From: Chitinophagaceae bacterium
GTDB lineage: Bacteria > Bacteroidota > Bacteroidia > Chitinophagales > Chitinophagaceae
Length of the DNA: 64,000 nt
Assembly (NCBI GenBank): GCA_019638595.1
Contig: JAHBTJ010000006.1
Location: 248,001-312,000, forward strand
Direction of reading: 5' to 3'
The position numbers were made by a program, and so were the translations under genes. A model generated the notes under the pieces. That model saw only the letters and a list, made by a program, of their open reading frames with translations, did not search any database and was not told the DNA's origin. Shown here piece after piece: positions 7,662 through 17,019 of this stretch. Position 1 is the first letter of the stretch. Every line of letters begins with the position of its first letter.

Positions 7662-10600
7662 TTATTTTGTATAGCTGCCTACCAACGTAACACTGCTACC
7701 CATACCAATGTCAGGAGGAGTGCCATTGGTTAGTACTGCATGCACATCACCGTTATTACCTATTACCAGTTGCCAGGTTCGGGGGAATGCCATAGATTCA
7801 TATACAACAACAGAACGATTCCCCGCAGGTATGCATGCTGAGCCATTAATATTTCCTACAATACCAGCAGAAAATGAACTCGTAACACTAAAACTCAAAT
7901 TAAAGCTTACTGTGTTTCCACTAGAAATGACTTCCGTAAAGCCGCCCGGAATAAGCGAGGGAGAATAATAAAATGCACAATTAACAGACGAACCGGTACA
8001 TGTGCCATTCGTATTGGCATAATTCTGCCCGTTGGCATTTATGTCATTTATTGCAAGCTGGTCTGCTGCTGCCTGGCTGGCGGTTGAATTGTATTTACCC
8101 GGGGGGACAGTATATGTAACAGTGCCGCCTGTATAACCTGCGCCGCAATTGTTTCGGGTAAATATTTGGCTGCGCTGCGCACTGAAATAAGTATTTGCAG
8201 GACACGTACTTTGTGGCCCTACATCTTTCCATTGTGTTTGATTGTAAGTCGGGCTATTGGGATTCATGTCTTTAAACAACATAAAACGGCGGGCCGGCAA
8301 CTGCCCGTTAACCGTTAAGCAATAGGCATTTACTTCATCCCATATCCATTGCGCTTCATTATCAATTACGCAGGAGGGGTTCTTATTGGCATGTACCTGG
8401 CCATTTCCTGCAATTTCTACCTGTGCTTTTGCATTGGCATCGGCAACACTAACGAGGGAGGAATATGTATTTGCCGGCACAGTGTATGTTACTGACTGTC
8501 CCTTATATCCGTTTGTACATGTTTGCGGAATAAATGAGCCGCTTTGAGCCGTGTTGTAAAATACCTGCTTACAGGTTCCGTTGGCATTAGCATAGTTTTG
8601 CCCGTTGGTAAGTAAATCAAGCTCTGCCTTAAGATCGGCATCTTCCTGGCTTACGGTTGAGGTATATTTATTAGCGGGAATGGTGAACACAACGGCGCCG
8701 CCCAGGTAATTTGCTCCGCAGGAGTTCCTGTAAAATACCTCAGAAGTTAATTTACTGTAAAATGTAGCAGGGCAACCGGTTTGTTTGGCAGGTGAAACAT
8801 TATTGTATTCATACATTTTCACAATGTTCCTGGTTTCATCTTTTATAAACCGCAATCTTCCCAAATTGTCATACTCATAGTAAACAACCCTGTTGTTTTC
8901 ATCGCATTCGGAGGTTTTCCCGATCAAAGGGTCATAAGTAACGGTGCGCATCCTGGATGCTTTAGGATAAGCTCTCAATTCATCAATATTGCCGGTTCCG
9001 GAAACCGTAACTGTTGAAGTGCCCGCTGCAATATCATATTCATAATAGGTAAACCCGTTGTAGGTGGGCCCGGATTTGGATAATGTAGCTCCGCCGGTAA
9101 CAGTAATGGTACTTGCAGACGCCCAGAAAGAAACCGTATATGCCCTGGTTGCAGTTAAGGCAGTTGAAAGGCTTTTGCCGGAAGATAATGTGAATGATCT
9201 GGCTCCGGTTGCATAGCTTCCGGCAGCATATACAGGCGTTCCTGTGAGTGTCCATTTACCCAAAGCAGTTGTTTCAAAACTTGTATACGCTGATTTATCC
9301 GTTAACGGATCAGCATTTACAACAGAAGCCACTACATATTTATCATCGTAATCATAAATATTACTTACCACGCGACCGCCTTCGTCCTTTAACCCGGCCA
9401 GATTATATGCAGCATCATATAAAAATGTTTGAATTATTTTATAATTGGCAGTTGAAGTTCCTGGCCCTCCATACTCAGTAAGGCTTGAAACCGGCTGTGC
9501 AAAACGCTGCTCCATAATGCGCAGCGGTTGTATGTCGCCATTACCCAATTGGGTAAACTCTGTTACGGTTTCACTTAAATAACCTGTTGTACCTCCTGAT
9601 CTGGCTACCCATACTTTGGTTTCAACAGGAACAGAAACTATGTTTGCATTAGACATTGCGTTGCTTACCGGCATACAACAATAGTCCCTGGCATATTTTA
9701 TTGTTTTGGTATTTTTATCTCCATTACTCTGAGTAGTGATGATTGTATTAATATCATAATTAACAATGGAGTTATAATAATACCTTACACTGGTTTCCAG
9801 GTACTGGGTGTTGCTGTTTTGCCTGTAAATTCTCTCGTTAACCGAATCAAGCAATACTCTGCCGGTGTAAAAATTATATGCATCCACCACTATATCCGCA
9901 TTACCGGGCGCCTGTATATACGTAGCATTATACATCGAAGGATTCGCCCAAAAGTCGTTTCGCTGTGAATAGGATCTTTTAACGAAACATTTTGTGGAAA
10001 CCTTACAGGGAGAGCTTGCTTCTATTACTATATTATCGTCACCTTTTTGTTTGCCCACATCCGAACCGGTAAACGTGTTATCGCCCGGGTCGCACATCAG
10101 CGCTGTTCTGGCAAAATTAAAATTGTAAATATTTCTTGTTTCTTTAACCCTGTTGCCGGAAGCATCGAACACTGTTATTAATTTGGGTAAACCATATGCC
10201 CAGGGAGCGAAACGTTGTTTGGATGCAAATGAAGGGTTTGTACCATGCCATACAGCATAATCATCCGAGCTCGTAAATTCATGTACCGTTTTTCCTATGG
10301 TTCCGGCGCCCTCCGTGACCTCGACTCGTTTGAACTGTGCCGGGAGAGGCGCCGCGCTGTTCAGATCGGTATTAAAATAGGTGGTGGCATCTTCAGTTTC
10401 GCTTTGATCTGCGCAGGTAAATATTAATGTGATCACCCCTCCTATTACTTCCACCACCACAGATACCCATGCCAGCCAGCCCGTACTTGCGCAAAACAGA
10501 CTGACAACATCTACAATAGTGCTTACAAGCGACACAATTCCCAGAACCGGCGCTATATCCTGCATGATCTGCTGGAACTGCGTCAGGCTGATCGTTTGAT

Positions 10601-12458
10601 TTAGAGAGAGTATGCCTGGATATCTAAACCTGTAGTCGCAACAGGTAGTTATACATGAAAAGCTCCATTTCAAGTACCGGGAATCCGGCGCGTAATAATT
10701 TGTGGAGCTAATGGATCTTACAGGCATTTCAAGCCCCCAAAGCGAAGATGCGCTTCCGGCACCGTTTACTACATAATCATATTTAGTAGTTACAGGCGTA
10801 GCGCAACCATTGGAATATCCTCCGTCTGTTGAAAGGGTTTTTGATACATGAACCCCTCCTACCATTTGCTCTGCCCCTCCGGTTGTTAACTTGCCATAAT
10901 TTTGTTCATACTCGTATGCCAAAGTACCACCGGTAGGATAAATGATCTGTTTTAACAAACCATTTTTTGCATACCCGTTTTTAGGATTAATAACAATAGC
11001 GGAACTACCGCTTCTTAAAAAACAAAGCCCTTTTGCCTCATTATTGCTTAATTGCCGTGGGTCTTTGTCAAGAGCCATATTACCCCCGCTATAGTTTTTT
11101 GTATTATCAGCATTATAAAATCCCCAAATATCCTTTGCATAGGAAAAGGGCATCGGTACACAATCATTACCACCGGAACCTACATAATAATCAAACAAAT
11201 ACGGAGGGGAGTCTTCTTTAAGATCTACTCCTAATTTAGTTACAGACCGCAGGCAAAGCCGCGCTGCTTTTTTCTGATAATCAGTAACAGGAGTACCATA
11301 CCGGTTAAGTATAAAATAGGTTGTATTTAGCTTATATCTTGAAAGGTATCTTGACTGGTATTTAATATCTACTGAACCAAGCACTTTGTCTCCTGGCAGA
11401 TCAATCCTGTCGCTTCCATAATTAAAGGTAACATTGTGCCCGTCAGGGAAAGAAATCGTTGCAATTCTTGGGTCAATGGTTTGCGACCTCTTCATCGTAA
11501 TTACAGTGTAATCCTTGGGCTGGTAACAGGTTATATCTGCACCGGCGCTGCTATTAATTGTGTAAATATTGTATGTAAGATTTACTTTTCTATGTGTTAA
11601 TGCATCTTCTATTTCCGTAAGATACCAGTTGCTGATTACCCAGGGATTAGCCAGAAAGGAGTTAGACCAGGGGGCGGCTGAAGGCCCTCTGTCAAAAGCA
11701 GCCTGAGTATATGAATTGCCATCTTCAAATTTGGGTTGAGTTATGCTCCTCCCATTTTCCTTATCACAATATTCATCCTTCAGTACTTTAACCAGTCCAT
11801 GTTGGGTAAACTTATAAATAAGTCCGTCTACATCGTGTATTTGAAAAGAGGTAATGGTAGTTCTCTTGCCCTGCGAAGTCATGGCCGGGTTGGTTTGGAA
11901 CGTTATTTTCATTTTAGAATCTCCCAACGACTGCCCCACTCCATTACCGTTAACCATATCAACCACAAATAAACCCACCTTTCCGTTAAACTGGAAAGTG
12001 AAATAATCCATTTGTTTATCTTCAGCAACCACGTTATGCTGGCTGTAAAGCTGGTTCATCTCCCGGTAAATAGGATAGCGGCTAAGAGCCTGCGGGCAAC
12101 CGTTGCCTGCAGGTGTTGCTGCATACAAATAGCCATTGGGGTATTTGGTAATGTCTTTTTCCGCAGGTTGTCCATATGCCCTTTGATCATCAGGCTCTCC
12201 TACCTGCATGCGTGTGATCACGCCTAAAGAAGCAATGCTCCACCCTTGTCCGGCATTAGATGCCACCTCATTCACTTTTAACCCATTCCCGGAACTATAA
12301 TTAAGCGCTACGCCCGCAAAAAGGCGGCTCTTATTATCCTTCCAGTTAAACATTGGCAACGAAAACGTTGCGCTGCCCGTTTGCAGGTTAACCTGGGCAA
12401 ACGACGTCAAAACAAAGAACAGCAGCATGCATCCGCAAAGTGTTTTTCTTAACCGCAT
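7662..12458 (-). CDS. Exported RHS-like partner protein with three DUF5977 units
   Basis: 1598 residues. A signal peptide (LRKTLCGCMLLFFVLTSFAQ) is followed by the N-terminal signature of large Bacteroidota RHS-like surface proteins (LQTGSATFSLPMFNW, LNYSSGNGLKVNEVASNAGQ, GWSIASLGVITR). Scattered YD-like repeats occur, for example YDPLIGKTSECDENNR and YYEYDNLGRLRFIKDE. A long hydrophobic segment lies near residues 640-680 (VSLVSTIVDVVSLFCASTGW). Near 1240-1485 there are three copies of the DUF5977 pattern CGAGYTGGTVTYTVPPGKY plus NGQNYANTNGTC, separated by a WxxDE-containing insert. No toxin tail is visible. The stop at 7664-7662 touches the RHS start, implying translational coupling. I infer that it is a surface anchor or shell partner of the RHS toxin. 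Confidence 0.78.
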   Translation of the reverse strand: MRLRKTLCGCMLLFFVLTSFAQVNLQTGSATFSLPMFNWKDNKSRLFAGVALNYSSGNGLKVNEVASNAGQGWSIASLGVITRMQVGEPDDQRAYGQPAEKDITKYPNGYLYAATPAGNGCPQALSRYPIYREMNQLYSQHNVVAEDKQMDYFTFQFNGKVGLFVVDMVNGNGVGQSLGDSKMKITFQTNPAMTSQGKRTTITSFQIHDVDGLIYKFTQHGLVKVLKDEYCDKENGRSITQPKFEDGNSYTQAAFDRGPSAAPWSNSFLANPWVISNWYLTEIEDALTHRKVNLTYNIYTINSSAGADITCYQPKDYTVITMKRSQTIDPRIATISFPDGHNVTFNYGSDRIDLPGDKVLGSVDIKYQSRYLSRYKLNTTYFILNRYGTPVTDYQKKAARLCLRSVTKLGVDLKEDSPPYLFDYYVGSGGNDCVPMPFSYAKDIWGFYNADNTKNYSGGNMALDKDPRQLSNNEAKGLCFLRSGSSAIVINPKNGYAKNGLLKQIIYPTGGTLAYEYEQNYGKLTTGGAEQMVGGVHVSKTLSTDGGYSNGCATPVTTKYDYVVNGAGSASSLWGLEMPVRSISSTNYYAPDSRYLKWSFSCITTCCDYRFRYPGILSLNQTISLTQFQQIMQDIAPVLGIVSLVSTIVDVVSLFCASTGWLAWVSVVVEVIGGVITLIFTCADQSETEDATTYFNTDLNSAAPLPAQFKRVEVTEGAGTIGKTVHEFTSSDDYAVWHGTNPSFASKQRFAPWAYGLPKLITVFDASGNRVKETRNIYNFNFARTALMCDPGDNTFTGSDVGKQKGDDNIVIEASSPCKVSTKCFVKRSYSQRNDFWANPSMYNATYIQAPGNADIVVDAYNFYTGRVLLDSVNERIYRQNSNTQYLETSVRYYYNSIVNYDINTIITTQSNGDKNTKTIKYARDYCCMPVSNAMSNANIVSVPVETKVWVARSGGTTGYLSETVTEFTQLGNGDIQPLRIMEQRFAQPVSSLTEYGGPGTSTANYKIIQTFLYDAAYNLAGLKDEGGRVVSNIYDYDDKYVVASVVNADPLTDKSAYTSFETTALGKWTLTGTPVYAAGSYATGARSFTLSSGKSLSTALTATRAYTVSFWASASTITVTGGATLSKSGPTYNGFTYYEYDIAAGTSTVTVSGTGNIDELRAYPKASRMRTVTYDPLIGKTSECDENNRVVYYEYDNLGRLRFIKDETRNIVKMYEYNNVSPAKQTGCPATFYSKLTSEVFYRNSCGANYLGGAVVFTIPANKYTSTVSQEDADLKAELDLLTNGQNYANANGTCKQVFYNTAQSGSFIPQTCTNGYKGQSVTYTVPANTYSSLVSVADANAKAQVEIAGNGQVHANKNPSCVIDNEAQWIWDEVNAYCLTVNGQLPARRFMLFKDMNPNSPTYNQTQWKDVGPQSTCPANTYFSAQRSQIFTRNNCGAGYTGGTVTYTVPPGKYNSTASQAAADQLAINDINANGQNYANTNGTCTGSSVNCAFYYSPSLIPGGFTEVISSGNTVSFNLSFSVTSSFSAGIVGNINGSACIPAGNRSVVVYESMAFPRTWQLVIGNNGDVHAVLTNGTPPDIGMGSSVTLVGSYTK

Positions 12459-12486
12459 AATTGTTTATTTAGCCTGTTTTATAATA

Positions 12487-13965
12487 TTAATTAAAGGTGT
12501 ATCCCACCCGGAAAATGAATGGTTCGGTAACGGGTATATGCTGCCTGTATAAAAAATCAAAAAGAACGGATATGCTTCCATTCAATTTTTTACCAGCTTT
12601 AAATTTCCTGCTTATCCCGGCTAAAGCGCTTTTTGTCCAGGTATCATAGTTCTTAAATACAGCCAGGCTTTCAACCGGTTTTTGATAGTTCATTTCTGCT
12701 CCTCCTGTTAACCAAAAGCTTCCTTCTTTGCTTCCCCAAACCGGAGGCACTTTCCAGTCTCCAAAAAAACGCAGACCGACTCCCTGGTAGGTAACTTTGA
12801 TATGCTTCCAGCCGGACCCCCACCCTACTTTCCCGAAAAGGCCAATACCTACTATACTTTTCGTAGTTAATTTATACCCGAGTGTAGCACTGACATCACT
12901 GGTAACGGGAAAATAATTATTTGCCCTGTGTGACTGAAAGCTGGCGCCATACTCCAACTTTTCCAGAGCTGGCTTTGTACGCATGTCATTGGGCTCGAAA
13001 TCCGGCATGGTTAATCCATTACTATTTCCACCCAACTGGCTGACCCTGTTCCTCAGTTCGTCAACCTGGCTTTGCGCAGCGTTTACATTTTGCTGCACCA
13101 TTGCCAATGAATTGGCATGGATATTTCCTGTTTGATCCTCGATGACAGACATTACCTGCTGCCTGGATGGCAAACCATTAACCACTTGTGAAGGATCGTA
13201 TATGCCCGGTGCAGGAAACAATGCAGAAAGCATTGAATATCTATTCATAAACTTCTCAAAAGCGGGAACAGCCTGTAGGGTTGCCAACACGTTTTTTAAA
13301 AGCCTATCAGGATCATTGATAGCATTCTTATATTCTTTTATTTGTTGCCCGTAGTAGTATGCCTGTTGCTTGTATTTGCCTAAATATTTACTTACACTGC
13401 GGGGCAGATCTGTATAGCCGGCAAGCAGGTTCTTTAATTGTTCCTGCCTTTGATTTACATAGGCTTTAATTTCTTCCGCTTGTTGTAATTTGTTTTGGAG
13501 CTGGTTAACATGGTCAAGTGATCTGCTGAGTTTTTGCTGTATATCTTTTGATTTTGTGATAATGTTTTTAGCATCTTTTAAAAAGCCCAGCGTTCCCTGC
13601 AATGAATCAAGATAGGGTAGATACTCGCCTGAAAAAGCGGCACCCATCTTACCATCAATGGAGCTTAACTTTCGTGATAATTCCTCATAACTTTTCTTTG
13701 CTTCCCCAAAAATCTCCGCTGCCTTTAATGAGTCGGTTTTTTTCAGCTTTTTTCCGATTTTTTCTTCCTGTTTTAATAGCTGGTTCAAATATGATTCAGA
13801 TTGCTTTGAAAGCTGGTGGTCGAGGTTCCGTATTTTCTTATCTACAGCAATAAGGAATTTATCGGGAAGCTCAACGGGCGAAGTAGCAGTATCCTGCGAG
13901 GTTGCTATTCCATAAAAGGTTAGCAACAGCAGGCATACCAGAAATTTTCTTAAAAATATAATCAT
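12487..13965 (-). CDS. Outer-membrane coiled-coil/beta-barrel protein, first gene of the RHS operon
   Basis: 492 residues. The signal peptide MIIFLRKFLVCLLLLTFYGI ends near SQ. Residues about 35-235 are charged and heptad-like (KQSESYLNQLLKQEEKIGKK, SLDHVNQLQNKLQQAEEIKA), predicting a periplasmic coiled coil. From about 330 the sequence alternates as beta strands (SDVSATLGYKLTTKSIVGIG, WLTGGAEMNYQKPVESL) and ends FIFRVGYTFN, with an aromatic near the C-terminus as in outer-membrane barrels. It lies 28 bp upstream of the RHS-like partner, so the two are probably co-transcribed. I infer that it anchors or exports the two RHS proteins; the family has no name I can recall. Confidence 0.7.
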   Translation of the reverse strand: MIIFLRKFLVCLLLLTFYGIATSQDTATSPVELPDKFLIAVDKKIRNLDHQLSKQSESYLNQLLKQEEKIGKKLKKTDSLKAAEIFGEAKKSYEELSRKLSSIDGKMGAAFSGEYLPYLDSLQGTLGFLKDAKNIITKSKDIQQKLSRSLDHVNQLQNKLQQAEEIKAYVNQRQEQLKNLLAGYTDLPRSVSKYLGKYKQQAYYYGQQIKEYKNAINDPDRLLKNVLATLQAVPAFEKFMNRYSMLSALFPAPGIYDPSQVVNGLPSRQQVMSVIEDQTGNIHANSLAMVQQNVNAAQSQVDELRNRVSQLGGNSNGLTMPDFEPNDMRTKPALEKLEYGASFQSHRANNYFPVTSDVSATLGYKLTTKSIVGIGLFGKVGWGSGWKHIKVTYQGVGLRFFGDWKVPPVWGSKEGSFWLTGGAEMNYQKPVESLAVFKNYDTWTKSALAGISRKFKAGKKLNGSISVLFDFLYRQHIPVTEPFIFRVGYTFN

Positions 13966-14497
13966 AGCTAGCCCATATTATAAAATACATACAGCAAAAG
14001 GATTAGCCCTGCCAGAATACAATGCACCTACGTTGTGCTGAATTATTTTTTGAAATTAAATATTCCTTTTTTATTTTTTTGCCACATTTAAGGGTATTTT
14101 TGGTGAGTTGAAAACTTATAAATTTCCCGCCGGGCGCCCACGTTACGAAGGCCTTATCTAAACTAAACGACATTTCCCGATATTGTTCTCCTGAAATATG
14201 CCTGCACAGGTATGGCGTACAAAGAGATCGCTGCAAAAATGCAATGTCGGCAGGTTTACCGGGTAAGGGCTTTTCTGCTGTGCTGCGTATTCCGTGATTT
14301 GCCCAGCCCGGTACAAAAGCTCAATATTTTTACTAATGTTGAAGATCTGCACTTTTGATCATCTGTGATTCTTATGCTGGAACTGAAGTTAATTAGCGAT
14401 TTACAGTTGATGTTTTATTCTTCAGTCAGCATAGCGGAAAACACAGGTTGGCAGTAGTGTTTTTTTATACCTGCTTGTGTAATTTAAAGTTGTTTTA

Positions 14498-14505
14498 TAT
14501 TTTTG
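14498..14505 (+). promoter_or_regulatory. Possible -7 promoter element TATTTTTG
   Basis: Matches TAnnTTTG, followed by GC. It would give a leader of about 125 nt for the gene at 14639. The upstream half is only a weak TTGTG. Confidence 0.3.
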
Positions 14506-14544
14506 CTCTATTAAAATCTCTTTATAAAATATTGATTTGCATTT

Positions 14545-14572
14545 TGCGAAAACCAAAGCATGGTTTTTCGCA
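14545..14572 (+). other. Hairpin in the leader of the NAD(P)-binding gene
   Basis: TGCGAAAACC at 14545-14554 pairs with GGTTTTTCGCA at 14562-14572 around a 7-base loop, with one bulged T. It lies between the possible promoter at 14498 and the start codon at 14639, so it could be an operator-like palindrome or a leader structure. No T-tract follows, so it is not a terminator. Confidence 0.35.
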
Positions 14573-14638
14573 GGTTCGTATTGTCTATTTGACAAATTAT
14601 GAAACATAAATCTTTTTCAAATTTTATAAAGAACAAAA

Positions 14639-15283
14639 ATGAATAGTATAAAAAAAATCGCCGTTATTGGCGGTACAGGTAAATCGGGGAAATATCTTGT
14701 CAGGCAATTATTAGAGCAAGGGTTTCAATTAAAACTTCTTCTTAGAAACCCTGATAGTTTTCAAATAGAAAATTCGCTTATAGAAGTAGTCAAAGGTGAT
14801 GTAACGAATTATAGTGCTGTAAGTACTTTAATTGAAGGTTGTCAGGCTGTTATTAGTACATTGGGTTTGGGTATTCCTGCAAGTGAGCCGACAGTTTTTA
14901 CGAACGCAACCACCAATGTTATTCGTGCTGTTAATGAGCAAAATATTCATCGCTATATTGTAACAACCGGGTTAAATGTTGATACTCCTTCGGATAATAA
15001 AAGTCCTAAAACGCTTATCGCAACAGACTGGATGAAAAAAACTTTTCCGGTTTCAACCGTAAATAAACAATCTGAATTTGATATTTTGTCAAACAGTAAC
15101 ATTGATTGGACTTTGGTAAGGCTTCCTTTCATTGAGCAAACTGACAAAGAAGGCGAAATAATTGTCAGTTTAGAAGATTGTCCTGGTGAAAAAATAAGCG
15201 CAATTGATTTGGCAAATTTTCTAATTGAACAACTGTCAAACGACGAATTTATTAGAAAATCTCCATTCGTTGCGAGTATCTAA
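14639..15283 (+). CDS. NAD(P)-binding atypical short-chain dehydrogenase (NmrA/SDR-like)
   Basis: 214 residues with a Rossmann fold. The dinucleotide loop IAVIGGTGKSGKYLVRQLL is at residues 8-26, followed by LLLRNPDSF, VVKGDVTNYSAV and AVISTLGLG, the usual order in the NAD(P)H-binding PF13460 group. A YxxxK catalytic pair is not evident (RYIVTTGLN and DWMKKTF instead), as is common in atypical SDRs that reduce quinones, flavins or act as redox sensors. The gene is visibly more AT-rich than its neighbours (many AAA, ATT, TTT codons). It sits alone between the RHS operon and a terminator, which may indicate recent acquisition. The substrate is unknown. Confidence 0.8.
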   Translation: MNSIKKIAVIGGTGKSGKYLVRQLLEQGFQLKLLLRNPDSFQIENSLIEVVKGDVTNYSAVSTLIEGCQAVISTLGLGIPASEPTVFTNATTNVIRAVNEQNIHRYIVTTGLNVDTPSDNKSPKTLIATDWMKKTFPVSTVNKQSEFDILSNSNIDWTLVRLPFIEQTDKEGEIIVSLEDCPGEKISAIDLANFLIEQLSNDEFIRKSPFVASI

Positions 15284-15290
15284 AATTGTC

Positions 15291-15326
15291 AATAGTGAGT
15301 CTGAAAATGGCTCACTATTTTATTTT
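15291..15326 (+). terminator. Rho-independent terminator after the NAD(P)-binding gene
   Basis: AATAGTGAG (15291-15299) pairs perfectly with CTCACTATT (15311-15319), followed by TTATTTTC. It lies 8 bp after the stop codon. Confidence 0.8.
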
Positions 15327-15525
15327 CGCATGGTTGGCGTAACATTACGGCCAACGTGGATGACTACCGCAGCTCACTCTATCAAAAGCTTATAATATTG
15401 ATAGCAGTACAGAGTTGATATTATTTGCCCCGAAACATACACTGGTGAAGGTTGAAGTGTGATAATTAAGAACAAAGATTTTAGGCATATCAAATAACAT
15501 CAATAGCTTCTCTTTCAGCAATTTA

Positions 15526-15590
15526 TAGTTTATGGTTTTTTGTTTGTGGTTTATGGTTTTCTTGTTTATAGTTGAGCAAACCATAAACTA
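15526..15590. repeat. Dispersed AT-rich inverted repeat, copy A
   Basis: TAGTTTATGGTTT (15526-15538) is perfectly complementary to AAACCATAAACTA (15578-15590), and a third related word GTGGTTTATGG lies in the loop. A similar 13-bp inverted repeat built from the same words occurs at 60381-60451. Copy A lies just beyond the 3' end of the sulfatase gene. The rest of the 329-bp gap 15284-15612 holds the terminator and no gene. Confidence 0.65.
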
Positions 15591-15612
15591 CAAATTCTAT
15601 AATTCTAAGCTC

Positions 15613-16992
15613 TCACACTGTTTTCTTTTGGAGCTCCTTATGCCGTTTGCGCAATCGTTCCAGTTGTTGTTTGTAGGCGGGATCCGCTACCAGGTTTTTT
15701 GTTTCGTAAGGATCTTTTACAAGATCAAACAGTTCTTCATACCCATGTTCGGTATACAGGATGTATTTCATTGTATTGCTGATAACAGCTTCGGATTTCG
15801 GAAGCGCGGGTGTACCTAAAAAATCATGCTTATAAAAAAAGTCTTTCCTGCTTGTTTTGCCGGCTGCCACATCCAAAAGACTTTCACCCTGCATAGCAGC
15901 CGGTATTGATACTCCCGCCAGCAAAAGCACTGTTGGCGCAATATCTATATTCAACGCGATCGCATCCGGCACAGCCTTATATTTACTTTTTAATATCTGT
16001 GGATCATATAATATTATGGGCACCCGTACCGACTCCTGGTACGGATACCATTTCCCTTGCAGTCCATGCTCCCCCAGGGAAAATCCATTATCACCCATCA
16101 AAAGTATAACGGTATTGCCTGCAATGCCCAGCGTCTCCAGCTTCGCCATCATTTTTCCAATCACTTCGTCTACGCCTGTAATAAGGCGATAATAATTCTT
16201 TACCGTTGCGGCATGCAGCTCGGGGGTAGAAAACAATGGGTTCCATCTTACCCGGGCAATGTTTTTATCTGTTCTGAAAAAACCGGGGAACTGATCCCAG
16301 TAAACCGGGTCTGCAGTCAGGGGTTCTTTTACTATAGCGTCCGTATAAAAATTTTTGAATTTCTCCTGCACCGGGTAAGTAGGGGGATTCCCGTCCAACT
16401 CATGCGGCGCTTTAAAGCTTACGGAAAGACAAAAGGGCCCATTATCCGCATACTGATCAAGAAACCTGCTGATACTGTTATCCACACTATCGGTGTTGTG
16501 TACACGATCGCCCTGGCTGTTCAGCAGGTAATATTGTCCATCCATTTCTCTCGAACATCCCCAATAATCAAACAAAGCCGGATCGGGATATTGAGCGCCT
16601 ACTCCAAACTTTCCTATAAAGCCGGTTTTATAGCCGGCCTTACGTAATAACAAGGGATACGTTTGCTGCAGAGCAGCATCGCTGAACGCGGTTGCAAAAT
16701 CTTCTATTTTGTGGCGCGATACATACTGCCCGCTTAATATACTGGCACGGCTTACACAACAAATAGCGGTTGTTACATAGGCGTTCTTATACAAAATGCC
16801 CTCAGCCGCCAGCTTATCCATGTGAGGTGTTTGGATGATCTTATTTCCTGTAGCCCCCAGCGCATCGGCCCTGTGATCGTCGGTAACAACAACAATAATA
16901 TTAGGCCTTTGGTTTGTCCCGGTTTTTTGCTGCGAAAAAGCGAATACATGAATACCGATCCATGCAGCTATTAAAACAACTTTTTTTTGCAT
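15613..16992 (-). CDS. Secreted sulfatase (formylglycine-dependent)
   Basis: 459 residues. A signal peptide (KKVVLIAAWIGIHVFAFSQQ) starts the protein. The sulfatase N-terminal signature NIIVVVTDDHRADALGA supplies metal-binding Asp residues. The modification site is AICCVSRASILSGQY: the first Cys of CCVSR would become formylglycine, with Val where the consensus has Pro. GDNGFSLGEHG and the C-terminal ELFDLVKDPYETKNL are typical of family S1 enzymes acting on sulfated glycans. No sulfatase-maturase gene is in the window. It is the last gene of the lutABC-esterase-sulfatase run, 27 bp after the esterase. The natural substrate cannot be told from sequence. Confidence 0.88.
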   Translation of the reverse strand: MQKKVVLIAAWIGIHVFAFSQQKTGTNQRPNIIVVVTDDHRADALGATGNKIIQTPHMDKLAAEGILYKNAYVTTAICCVSRASILSGQYVSRHKIEDFATAFSDAALQQTYPLLLRKAGYKTGFIGKFGVGAQYPDPALFDYWGCSREMDGQYYLLNSQGDRVHNTDSVDNSISRFLDQYADNGPFCLSVSFKAPHELDGNPPTYPVQEKFKNFYTDAIVKEPLTADPVYWDQFPGFFRTDKNIARVRWNPLFSTPELHAATVKNYYRLITGVDEVIGKMMAKLETLGIAGNTVILLMGDNGFSLGEHGLQGKWYPYQESVRVPIILYDPQILKSKYKAVPDAIALNIDIAPTVLLLAGVSIPAAMQGESLLDVAAGKTSRKDFFYKHDFLGTPALPKSEAVISNTMKYILYTEHGYEELFDLVKDPYETKNLVADPAYKQQLERLRKRHKELQKKTV

Positions 16993-17019
16993 TGCGTTGC
17001 TTTTATGCGGCAGCTACTA

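Larger units (their letters stand above)
13966..14638. other. Intergenic region between RHS operon and the NAD(P)-binding gene
   Basis: 673 AT-rich bases between divergent transcription units, with no convincing gene. A near match to the Bacteroidota -7 box on the minus strand (GCAAAAGGA at 13994-14002, complement TCCTTTTGC) sits about 29 bp before the RHS operon start and is the best promoter guess for that operon. A plus-strand TATTTTTG and a hairpin are listed separately. Short frames here lack family features and look random. Confidence 0.5.

Noticed and set aside
14003-14607. Three short minus-strand frames in the gap left of the NAD(P)-binding gene
   Set aside because: They overlap one another, lack promoters and family patterns, and sit in AT-rich non-coding sequence.
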